DNA from: Xanthostigma xanthostigma
Lineage: Eukaryota > Arthropoda > Insecta > Raphidioptera > Raphidiidae
Direction: 5' to 3'
Length of the DNA: 64,000 nucleotides
Assembly (NCBI GenBank): GCA_963575645.1
Contig: OY754465.1
Coordinates: forward strand, 30,515,501-30,579,500
The first letter of the stretch is position 1, and each line of letters opens with the position of its first letter. Shown here in pieces: positions 1-10,173 of the stretch. The notes under the pieces are model-generated. The model saw only the letters and a program-made list of their open reading frames with translations, had not been told where the DNA came from and did not search any database. Both the position numbers and the translations under genes were made by a program.

Positions 1-1765
1 TGCTTCACGACAATCGCGTGCAAATGAGTCCTTATAGGCAAAAATGCTTTATTTTACAAAGGTAAGTCTATTTACACTATAACATTCAGGTTTGGATCAT
101 TCTCTCATAAGAAAATGCAAACTGCAAATTTACTATTATTTTAACGCAGACAAGCAGTATTTACATGCTTTACGACAATTAGGTGCAAATGAGTCTTTAT
201 AGGCAAAATTGGTTTATTTCATGAGGGTAAGTCTATTTACACTATAACATTCAGGTTTGGATCATTCTCTCATAAGAAAATGCAAACTGCATATTTACTA
301 TCATTTTCACGCAGACAAGCAGTTTTTACATGCTTCACGACAATTGCGTGCAAATGTGTCCTTATAGGCAAAATTGCTTTATTTTACAAAGGTAAGTCTA
401 TTTACACTATAACATTCAGGTTTGGATCATTCTCTCATAAGAAAATGCAAACTGCATATTAACCATTATTTTAACGCAGACAAGCAGTTTTTACATGCTT
501 TACGACAATAAGGTGCTAATAAGTCCTTAAAGGCAAAATTGTTTTATTTCACAAAGGTAAGTCTACTTTCACTATAACATTCAGGTTTGGATCATTCTCT
601 CATAAGAAAATGCAAACTGCATATTAACCATTATTTTAACGCAGACAAGCAGTTTTTACATGCTTTATGACAATTAGGGGCAAATGAGTCCTTATAGGCA
701 AAATTGCTTTATTTCATGAAGGTATAACTATTAACACTATACCATTCAGGTTTGGATCATTCTCTCATAAGAAAATGCAAACTGCATATTAACCATTATT
801 TAAACGCAGACAAGCAGTTTTTACATGCTTTACGACAATTAAGTGCAAATGAGTCTTTATAGGCAAAATTGCTTAATTTCATGAGGGTAAGTCTATTTAC
901 ACTATAACATTTAGGTTTGGATCATTCTCTCATAAGAAAATGCAAACTGCATATTTACTATCATTTTCACGCAGACAAGCAGTTTTTACATGCTTCACGA
1001 CAATTGCGTGCAAATGAGTCCTTATAGGCAAAATTGCTTTATTTTACAAAGGTAAGTCTATTTACACTATAACATTCAGGTTTGGATCATTTTCTCATAA
1101 GAAAATGCAAGCTGCATATTAACCATTATTTAAACGCAGACAAGCAGTTTTTACATGCTTTACGACAATGAGGGGCAAATGAGTCCTTATAGGCAAAATT
1201 GCTTTATTTTATGAAGGTTAGTCTATTTACACTATAACATTCAGGTTTGGATCATTCTCTCACAAGAAAATGCAAACTGCATATTAACCATTATTTAAAC
1301 GCAGACAAGCAGTTTTTACATGCTTTACGACAATTAGGTGCAAATGAGTCCTTATAGGCAAAATTGCTTTATTTTACAAAGGTAAGTCTATTTACACTAT
1401 AACATTTAGGTTTGGATCGTTCTCTCATAAGAAAATGCAAACTGCATATTAACCATTATTTTAACGCAGACAAGCAGTTTTTACATGCTTTACGACAATT
1501 AGGTGCAAATGAGTCTTTATAGGCAAAATTGCTTTATTTCATGAGGGTAAGTCTATTCACACTATCACATTCAGGTTTGGATCATTCTCTTATAAGAAAA
1601 TGCAAACTGCAAATTTACTATCATTTTCACGCAGACAAGCAGTTTTTACATGCTTCACGACAATTGCGTGCAAATGAGTCCTTATAGGCAAAAATGCTTT
1701 ATTTTACAAAGGTAAGTCTATTTACACTATAACATTCAGGTTTGGATCATTTTCTCAAAAGATAA

Positions 1766-1930
1766 TGCAAACTGATCATTTCCTATTATTTTCACGCAGA
1801 CAAGAAGTATTTACATGCTTTATGACAATTAGGTGCAAATGAGTCCTAATAGGCATAATTGCTTTATTTCACAAAGGTAAGTCTATTTACACTATAACAC
1901 TCAGGTTTGGATCATTCTCTCATAAGAAAA
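1766..1930. repeat. Diverged monomer with broken dyad
   Basis: This unit is preceded by CTCAAAAGATAA, begins TGCAAACTGATCATTTCC, and then has ACAAGAAGTATTT, GAGTCCTAATAGGCATAA and AACACTCAGG. The inverted repeat is destroyed on both arms (AAACTGA and GAAGTAT), and an extra GATC is created. Copies lie at 14627, 25177 and 35072, each at the offset expected from the surrounding block duplication, so it spread only by block copying and not by unit-by-unit homogenisation. Confidence 0.75.
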
Positions 1931-2923
1931 TGCAAACTGCAAATTTACTATCATTTTAACGCAGACAAGCAGTTTTTACATGCTTTATGACAATTAGGGG
2001 CAAATGAGTCCTTATAGGCAAAATTGCTTTATTTCATAAAGGTAAGTCTATTTACACTATAACATTCAGGTTTGGATCATTCTCTCATAAGAAAATGCAA
2101 ACTGCAAATTTACTATCATTTTAACGCAGACAAGCAGTATTTACATGCTTTACGACAATTAGGTGCAAATGAGTCTTTATAGGCAAAATTGGTTTATTTC
2201 ATGAGGGTAAGTCTATTTACACTATAACATTCAGGTTTGGATCATTCTATCATAAGAAAATGCAAACTGCATATTTACTATCATTTTCACGCAGACAAGC
2301 AGTTTTTACATGCTTCACGACAATTGAATGCAAATGAGTCCTCATAGGCAAAATTGCTTTATTTTACAAAGGTAAGTCTATTTACACTATAACATTCAGT
2401 TTTGGATCATTCTCTCATAAGAAAATGCAATCTGCATATTAATCATTATTTTAACGCAGACAAGCAGTTTTTACATGCATCACGACAATTGCGTGCAAAT
2501 GAGTCCTTATAGGCAAAATTGCTTTATTTTACAAAGGTAAGTCTATTTACACTATAACATTCAGGTTTGGATCATTCTCTCATAAGAAAATGCAAACTGC
2601 ATATTAACCATTATTTAAACGCAGACAAGCAGTTTTTACATGCTTTACGACAATTAAGTGCTATTAAGTCTTTATAGGCAAAATTGCTTAATTTCATGAG
2701 GGTAAGTCTATTTACACTATAACATTCAGGTTTGGATCATTCTCTCATAAGAAAATGCAAACTGCATATTTACTATCATTTTCACGCAGACAAGCAGTTT
2801 TTACATGCTTCACGACAATTGCGTGCAAATGAGTCCTTATAGGCAAAATTGCTTTATTTTAGAAAGGTAAGTCTATTTACACTATAACATTCAGGTTTGG
2901 ATCATTCTCTCATAAGAAAATGC

Positions 2924-2965
2924 AAACTGCATATTTACTATCATTTTCACGCAGACAAGCAGTTT
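2924..2965. repeat. Conserved 42-bp dyad (inverted repeat) within the monomer, example
   Basis: AAACTGC at 2924-2930 is matched by its exact reverse complement GCAGTTT at 2959-2965, with a 28-bp spacer. The outer flanks (ATGC and TTACAT) extend the symmetry imperfectly. The pair is kept in almost every unit although the spacer is the most variable part of the monomer (TTTACTATC, TTAACCATT, TTAACTATT and others). Dyad symmetries are a reported property of centromeric satellites lacking CENP-B boxes. Whether this one is functional is not shown by the sequence. The main exception is the diverged unit at 1766 and its copies. Confidence 0.7.
2936..2954 (+). other. Splice-acceptor-like motif in subtype 1 monomers (example)
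   Basis: TACTATC, followed by a short pyrimidine-rich TTTTCAC and then GCAG, resembles a branch site plus 3' splice site. The distance from this GCAG to the donor-like GTAAGT in the same unit is 77 bp (2955-3031), an exon-like interval. Subtype 3 units have GCAT and lack the AG. The resemblance is weaker than that of the donor and remains speculative. Confidence 0.25.
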
Positions 2966-3017
2966 TTACATGCTTCACGACAATTGCGTGCAAATGAGTC
3001 CTTATAGGCAAAATTGC

Positions 3018-3023
3018 TTTATT
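3018..3023 (-). other. Minus-strand AATAAA hexamer, repeated in most monomers (example)
   Basis: The plus-strand GCTTTATTTT reads AAAATAAAGC on the other strand, so a canonical poly(A)-signal hexamer occurs about once per unit on the minus strand only. Units with GCTTAATTTC lose it. If the array were transcribed from that strand, potential cleavage signals would recur every 165 bp. There is no evidence in the sequence that it is transcribed. Confidence 0.35.
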
Positions 3024-3028
3024 TTACA

Positions 3029-3037
3029 AAGGTAAGT
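3029..3037 (+). other. Splice-donor-like motif AAG|GTAAGT, repeated in most monomers (example)
   Basis: AAAGGTAAGT here agrees with the eukaryotic donor consensus MAG|GTRAGT. The form CACAGGTAAGT, an exact CAG|GTAAGT, occurs in other units (for example near 5833, 7483, 29410, 45077 and 61414). Some units have broken versions (GGTTAG, GGTATA, GGCAAG, GATAAG). This is a resemblance only. No transcript evidence is available from sequence, and a 9-bp match in a 165-bp unit could be chance fixed by array homogenisation. Confidence 0.4.
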
Positions 3038-3085
3038 CTATTTACACTATAACATTCAGGTTTGGATCATTCTCTCATAAGAAAA

Positions 3086-3250
3086 TGCAAACTGCATATT
3101 AACCATTATTTTAACGCATACAAGCAGTTTTTACATGCTTTATGACAATTAGGGGCAAATGAGTCCTTATAGGCAAAATTGCTTTATTTTATGAAGGTAA
3201 GTCTATTTACACTATAACATTCAGGTTTGGATCATTCTCTTACAAGAAAA
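3086..3250 (+). repeat. Representative monomer, subtype 3
   Basis: The linked bases are AACGCATACAAGC (T for G), CTTTATGACAATTAGGGGC and TTTATGAAGG or TTCATGAAGG. The TATGAC here replaces TACGAC of other subtypes, a CpG to TpG difference. A related form has a 1-bp deletion (AACGCTACAAGC), for example at 5592, 9717, 33620 and 41699. Confidence 0.8.
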
Positions 3251-4825
3251 CCAAACTGCATATTAACCATTATTTAAACGCAGACAAGCAGTTTTTACAT
3301 GCTTTACGACAATTAGGTGCAAATGAGTCCTTATAGGCAAAATTGCTTTATTTTACAAAGGTAAGTCTATTTTCACTATAACATTCAGGTTTGGATCATT
3401 CTCTCATAAGAAAATGCAAACTGCATATTAACTATTATTTTAACGCATACAAGCAGTTTTTACATGCTTTACGACAATTAGGTGCAAATGAGTCTTTATA
3501 GGCAAAATTGGTTTATTTCATGAGGGTAAGTCTATTTACACTATAACATTCAGGTTTGGATCATTCTCTCATAAGAAAAAGCAAACTGCATATTTACTAT
3601 CATTTTCACGCAGACAAGCAGTTTTTACATGCTTCACGACAATTGCGTGCAAATGAGTCCTTATAGGCAAAAATGCTTTATTTTACAAAAGTAAGTCTAT
3701 TTACACTATAACATTCAGGTTTGGATCATTCTCTCATAAGAAAATGCAAACTGCATATTAACCATTATTTTAACGCAGACAAGCAGTTTTTACATGCTTT
3801 ACGACAATTAGGTGCAAATGAGTCTTTATAGGCAAAATTACTTTATTTCATGAGGGTAAGTCTATTTACACTATAACATTCAGGTTTGGATTATTTTCTC
3901 ATAAGAAAATGCAAACTGCATATAAACCATTATTTTAACGCAGACAAGCAGTTTTTACATGGTTTACGACAATTAGGTGCAAATAAGTCCTTAAACGCAA
4001 AATTGTTTTATTTTACAAAGGTAAGTCTACTTTCACTATAACATTCAGGTTTGGATCAGTCTCTCATAAGAAAATGCAAACTGCATATTAACCATTATTT
4101 TAACGCAGACAAGCAGTTTTTACATGCTTTACGACAATAAGGTGCTAATAAGTCCTTAAAGGCAAAATTGTTTTATTTCACAAAGGTAAGTCTACTTTCA
4201 CTATAACATTCAGGTTTGGATCATTCTCTCATAAGAAAATGCAAACTGCATATTAACCATTATTTTAACGCAGACAAGCAGTTTTTACATGCTTTATGAC
4301 AATTAGGGGCAAATGAGTCCTTATAGGCAAAATTGCTTTATTTCATGAAGGTATAACTATTAACACTATACCATTCAGGTTTGGATCATTCTCTCATAAG
4401 AAAATGCAAACTGCATATTAACCATCATTTTAACGCAGACAAGCAGTTTTTACATGCATCACGACAATTGCGTGCAAATGAGTCCTTATAGGCAAAATTG
4501 CTTTATTTTACAAAGGTAAGTCTATTTACACTATAACCATTCAGGTTTGGATCATTCTCTCATAAGAAAATGCAAACTGCATATTAACCATTATTTAAAC
4601 GCAGACAAGCAGTTTTTACATGCTTTACGACAATTAAGTGCAAATGAGTCTTTATAGGCAAAATTGCTTAATTTCATGAGGGTAAGTCTGTTTACACTAT
4701 AACATTCAGGTTTGGATCATTCTCTCATAAGAAAATGCAAACTGCATATTTACTATCATTTTCACGCAGACAAGCAGTTTTTACATGCTTCACGACAATT
4801 GCGTGCAAATGAGTCCTTATAGGCA

Positions 4826-5720
4826 AAATTGCTTTATTTTACAAAGGTAAGTCTATTTACACTATAACATTCAGGTTTGGATCGTTCTCTCATAAGAAAA
4901 TGCAAACTGCATATTAACCATTATTTTAACGCAGACAAGCAGTTTTTACATGCTTTACGACATTTAGGTGCAAATGAGTCTTTATAGGCAAAATTGCTTT
5001 ATTTCATGAGGGTAAGTCTATTCACACTATCACATTCAGGTTTGGATCATTCTCTCATAAGAAAATGCAAACTGCATATTTACTATCACTTTCACGCAGA
5101 CAAGCAGTTTTTACATGCTTCACGACAATTGCGTGCAAATGAGTCCTTATAGGCAAAATTGCTTTATTTTACAAAGGTAAGTCTATTTGCACTATAACAT
5201 TCAGGTTTGGATCATTCTCTCATAAGAAAATGCAAACTGCATATTAACTATTATTTTAACGCATACAAGCAGTTTTTACAAGCTTTATGACAATTAGGTG
5301 CAAATGAGTCCTTATAAGCAAAATTGCTTTATTTCATAAGGGTAAGTCTATTTACACTATAACATTCAGGTTTGGATCATTCGCTCATAAAAAAATGCAA
5401 ACTGCATATTAACCATTATTTTAACGCATACAAGCAGTTTTTACATGCTTTATGACAATTAGGGCCAAATGAGTCCTTATAGGCAAAATTGCTTTATTTC
5501 ATGAAGGTAAGTCTATTTACACTATAACATTCAGGTTTGGATCATTCTCTTATAAGAAAATGCAAACTGCATATTAACCATTATTTTAACGCTACAAGCA
5601 GTTTTTACATGCTTTATGACAATTAGGGGCAAATGAGTCCTTATAGGCAAAATTGCTTTATAACATGAAGGTAAGTCTATTTACACTATAACATTCAGGT
5701 TTGGATCATTCTCTCATAAG
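4826..5720. repeat. GATCG-anchored multi-monomer module, first copy
   Basis: A run of units carries the ordered markers TTTGGATCG, ACGACATTTAGG, CACTATCACATTC, TATCACTTTCACG, CTATTTGCAC, ACAAGCTTTATGAC, CATAAGGG, CATTCGCTC and GGGCCAAATG. Counted from GTTTGGATCG, the module recurs at 4875, 33067, 40981, 44281, 47748, 51050 (with GTCTGG), 55666 and 60618. It recurs in the same order in both the left and right halves of the window, with small truncations: the 33067 and 55666 copies skip from CATTCGC to a GCTACAAG unit. Confidence 0.7.
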
Positions 5721-8700
5721 AAAATGCAAACTGCATATTAACCATTATTTTAACGCAGACAAGCAGTTTTTACATGCTTCACGACAATTGCGTGCAAATG
5801 AGTCCTTATAGGCAATATTGCTTTATTTTACACAGGTAAGTTTATTTACACTATAACATTCAGGTTTGGATCATTCTCTCATAAGAAAATGCAAACTGCA
5901 TATTAACCATTATTTTAACGCAGACAAGCAGTTTTTACATGCTTTACGACAATTAGGTGCAAATGAGTCTTTATAGGCAAAATTGCTTTATTTTATGAGG
6001 GTAAGTCTATTTACACTATAACATTCAGGTTTGGATCATTCTCTCATAAGAAATAGCAAACTGCATATTTACTATCATTTTCACGCAGACAAGCAGTTTT
6101 TACATGCTTCACGACAATTGCGTGCAAATGAGTCCTTATAGGCAAAATTGCTTTATTTTACAAAGGTAAGTCTATTTACACTATAACATTCAGGTTTGGA
6201 TCATTCTCTCATAAGAAAATGCAAACTGCATATTAACCATTATTTTAACGCATACAAGCAGTTTTTACATGCTTTATGACAATTAGGGGCAAATGAGTCC
6301 TTATAGGCAAAATTGCTTTATTTTATGAAGGTAAGTCTATTTACACTATAACATTCAGGTTTGGATCATTCTCTCATAAGAAAATGCAAACTGCATATTA
6401 ACCATTATTTTAACGCAGACAAGCAGTTTTTACATGCTTTACGACAATTAGGTGCAAATGAGTCCTTATAGGCAAAATTGCTTTACTTTACAAAGGTAAG
6501 TTTACTTAAACTATAACATTCAGGTTTGGATCATTCTCTCATAAGAAAATGCAAACTTCATATTAACCATTATTTTAACGCAGACAAGCAGTTTTTACAT
6601 GCTTTACGACAATTAGGTGCAAATGAGTCCTTATAGGCAAAATTGCTTTACTTTACAAAGGTAAGTTTACTTAAACTATAACATTCAGGTTTGGATCATT
6701 CTCTCATAAGAAAATGCAAACTGCATATTAACCATTATTTTAACGCAAACAAGCAGTTTTTACATGCTTTACGACAATTAGGTGCAAATGAGTCTTTATA
6801 GGCAAAATTGCTTTATTTCATGAGGTTAAGTCTATTTACACTATAACATTCAGGTTTGGATCATTCTCTCATAAGAAAATGCAAACTGCATATTTACTAT
6901 CATTTAAACGCATAGAAGCAGTTTTTACATGCTTTATGACAATTAGGTGCAAATGAGTCTTTATAGGCAAAATTGCTTTATTTCATGAGGGTAAGTCTAT
7001 TTACACTATAACATTTAGGTTTGGATCATTCTCTCATAAGAAAATTCAAACTGCATATTAACCATTATTTTAACGCTGACAAGCAGTTTTTACATGCTTT
7101 ACGACAATTAGGTGCAAATGAGTCTTTATAGGCAAAATAGCTTTATTTCATGAGGGTAAGTCTATTTACACTATAACATTCAGGTTTGGATCATTCTCTC
7201 ATAAGAAAATGCAAACTGCATATTAACCATTATTTTAACGCATACAAGCAGTTTTTACATGCTTTATGACAATTAGGGGCAAATGAGTCCTTATAGGCAA
7301 AATTGCTTTATTTTATGAAGGCAAGTCTATTTACACTATAACATTCAGGTTTGGATCATTCTCTCATAAGAAAATGCAAACTGCATATTAACCATTATTT
7401 TAACGCAGACAAGCAGTTTTTACATGCTTCACGACAATTGCGTGCAAATGAGTCCTTATAGGCAATATTGCTTTATTTTACACAGGTAAGTTTATTTACA
7501 CTATAACATTCAGGTTTGGATCATTCTCTCATAAGAAAATGCAAACTGCATATTAACCATTATTTTAACGCAGACAAGCAGTTTTTACATGCTTTACGAC
7601 AATTAGGTGCAAATGAGTCTTTATAGGCAAAATTGCTTTATTTTATGAGGGTAAGTCTATTTACACTATAACATTCAGGTTTGGATCATTCTCTCATAAG
7701 AAATAGCAAACTGCATATTTACTATCATTTTCACGCAGACAAGCAGTTTTTACATGCTTCACGACAATTGCGTGCAAATGAGTCCTTATAGGCAAAATTG
7801 CTTTATTTTACAAAGGTAAGTCTATTTACACTATAACATTCAGGTTTGGATCATTCTCTCATAAGAAAATGCAAACTGCATATTAACCATTATTTTAACG
7901 CATACAAGCAGTTTTTACATGCTTTATGACAATTAGGGGCAAATGAGTCCTTATAGGCAAAATTGCTTTATTTTATGAAGGTAAGTCTATTTACACTATA
8001 ACATTCAGGTTTGGATCATTCTCTCATAAGAAAATGCAAACTGCATATTAACCATTATTTTAACGCAGACAAGCAGTTTTTACATGCTTTACGACAATTA
8101 GGTGCAAATGAGTCCTTATAGGCAAAATTGCTTTACTTTACAAAGGTAAGTTTACTTAAACTATAACATTCAGGTTTGGATCATTCTCTCATAAGAAAAT
8201 GCAAACTTCATATTAACCATTATTTTAACGCAGACAAGCAGTTTTTACATGCTTTACGACAATTAGGTGCAAATGAGTCCTTATAGGCAAAATTGCTTTA
8301 CTTTACAAAGGTAAGTTTACTTAAACTATAACATTCAGGTTTGGATCATTCTCTCATAAGAAAATGCAAACTGCATATTAACCATTATTTTAACGCAAAC
8401 AAGCAGTTTTTACATGCTTTACGACAATTAGGTGCAAATGAGTCTTTATAGGCAAAATTGCTTTATTTCATGAGGTTAAGTCTATTTACACTATAACATT
8501 CAGGTTTGGATCATTCTCTCATAAGAAAATGCAAACTGCATATTTACTATCATTTAAACGCATAGAAGCAGTTTTTACATGCTTTATGACAATTAGGTGC
8601 AAATGAGTCTTTATAGGCAAAATTGCTTTATTTCATGAGGGTAAGTCTATTTACACTATAACATTTAGGTTTGGATCATTCTCTCATAAGAAAATTCAAA

Positions 8701-8979
8701 CTGCATATTAACCATTATTTTAACGCTGACAAGCAGTTTTTACATGCTTTACGACAATTAGGTGCAAATGAGTCTTTATAGGCAAAATAGCTTTATTTCA
8801 TGAGGGTAAGTCTATTTACACTATAACATTCAGGTTTGGATCATTCTCTCATAAGAAAATGCAAACTGCATATTAACCATTATTTTAACGCATACAAGCA
8901 GTTTTTACATGCTTTATGACAATTAGGGGCAAATGAGTCCTTATAGGCAAAATTGCTTTATTTTATGAAGGCAAGTCTA
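5680..8979. repeat. Tandem duplication of a 1,650-bp 10-mer HOR
   Basis: GGCAATATTG at 5811 recurs at 7461, exactly 1,650 bp (10 x 165) later, and all markers between repeat in the same order: TTTACACAGG, AAATAGCAAAC, TTTACTTAAAC twice, CGCAAACAAG, GCATAGAAG, AAAATTCAAAC, AAAATAGC and GAAGGCAAG. The match starts near 5675 and ends near 9055, where GCAGAC and GCATAC part. Single copies of the same 10-mer lie at about 29256-30905 and 51855-53504. The tandem doubling is therefore private to this copy and probably young. Confidence 0.85.
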
Positions 8980-9055
8980 TTTACACTATAACATTCAGGT
9001 TTGGATCATTCTCTCATAAGAAAATGCAAACTGCATATTAACCATTATTTTAACG

Positions 9056-9200
9056 CATACAAGCAGTTTTTACATGCTTTATGACAATTAGGTGCAAATG
9101 AGTCTTTATAGGCAAAATTGCTTTATTTCATGAGGGTAAGTCTATTTACACTATAACATTTAGGTTTGGATCATTCTCTCATAAGAAAATTCAAACTGCA
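9056..9200. repeat. Short local copy bridging two blocks
   Basis: The stretch with CTTTATGACAATTAGGTG, CATGAGGG, ACATTTAGG and AAAATTCAAACTGC repeats about 8561-8705, three monomers (about 495 bp) upstream. It joins the end of the 1,650-bp duplication to the start of the 7,087-bp one. A short unequal exchange is the simplest reading. Confidence 0.5.
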
Positions 9201-10008
9201 TATTAACCATTATTTTAACGCTGACAAGCAGTTTTTACATGCTTTACGACAATTAGGTGCAAATGAGTCCTTATAGGCAAAATTGCTTTATTTTACAAAA
9301 TTAAGTCTATTTTGACTATAACATTCAGGTTTGGATCATTCTCTCATAAGAAAATGCAAACTGCAATTAACTGTTATTTTAACGCATACAAGCAGTTTTT
9401 ACAAGCTTTATGACAATTAGGTGCAAATGAGTCTTTATAAGCAAAATTGCTTTATTTCATGAGGGTAAGTCTATTTACACTATAACATTCCGGTTTGGAT
9501 CATTCGCTCATAAGAAAATGCAAACTGCATATTTACTATCATTTTTACGCATACAAGCAGTTTTTACATGCTTTATGACAATTAGGTGCAAATGAGTCTT
9601 TATAGGCAAAATTGCTTTATTTCATGAAGGTAAGTCTATTTACACTATTACATTCAGGTTTGGATCATTCTCTCATAAGAAAATGCAAACTGCATATTAA
9701 CCATTATTTTGACGCTACAAGCAGTTTTTACATGCTTTATGACAATTAGGGGCAAATGAGTCCTTATAGGCAAAATTGCTTTATATCATGAAGGCAAGTC
9801 TATTTACACTATAACATTCAGGTTTGGATCATTCTCTCATAAGAAAATGCAAACTGCTTATTAACAATTATTTTAACGCAGACAAGCAGTTTTTGCTTTA
9901 CGACAATTGCGTGCAAATGAGTCCTTATAGGCAAAATTGCTTTATTTTACAAAGGTTAGTTTATTTACACTATAACATTCAGGTTTGGATCATTCTCTCA
10001 TAAGAAAA

Positions 10009-10173
10009 TGCAAACTGCATATTAACCATTATTTTAACGCAGACAAGCAGTTTTTACATGCTTTACGACAATTAGGTGCAAATGAGTCTTTATAGGCAAA
10101 ATTGCTTTATTTCATGAGGGTAAGTCTATTTACACTATAAAATTCAGGTTTGGATCATTCTCTCATAAGAAAA
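10009..10173 (+). repeat. Representative monomer, subtype 2
   Basis: The linked bases are CATATTAACCATTATTTT early, TTTACGACAATTAGGTG, GAGTCTTTAT instead of GAGTCCTTAT, and TTTCATGAGGGTAAG near the middle. This example also carries a private CTATAAAATTC in place of CTATAACATTC, which is shared with its copies near 17227 and 37510. That sharing helps tie together the duplicated blocks 9201-14573, 16288-21660 and 34300-38310. Confidence 0.8.

Larger units (their letters stand above)
2921..3085 (+). repeat. Representative monomer, subtype 1
   Basis: This 165-bp unit shows the linked set of bases that marks one subtype: TTTACTATCATTTTCACG after the anchor, then CTTCACGACAATTGCGTG, GAGTCCTTAT and TTTACAAAGGTAAG. 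The set travels together across the window, so it is a true subtype and not random variation. It usually follows a subtype 2 unit (TTTCATGAGGG ending). The seven identical 60-codon open frames (for example at 280) lie in this subtype, in units where TGA at GCAAATGAGTCC has become TGT. Confidence 0.85.
1..5679. repeat. Left HOR block, copy a
   Basis: About 34 monomers in an order found again elsewhere. Bases 1-2270 correspond to 12862-15130 (offset 12,861), 19949-21660 (19,948) and 23412-25680 (23,411). Bases 2325-5679 correspond to 25901-29255 (23,576). The change of offset by exactly 165 shows that this copy lacks one unit near 2270-2320. Distinctive markers are the TGT variant at 355, the diverged unit at 1766, CCAAACTGC at 3251 and TTTGGATCG at 4876. 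No gene is present. Confidence 0.8.

Noticed and set aside
280..462. Seven identical 60-codon open frames (280, 13141, 15121, 20228, 23691, 25671, 35566) as possible genes
   Set aside because: Each spans one unit plus five codons of the next and exists only because TGA became TGT in one subtype. There is no independent start context, no promoter and no difference from neighbouring non-open units. They are satellite sequence.
2329..2340. ATGCAAAT octamer in GAATGCAAATGAG units
   Set aside because: It is a one-base variant of the common GTGCAAATGAG, occurring in a single copied lineage (2329, 15354, 25904 and 35799 areas). A chance match is likely.
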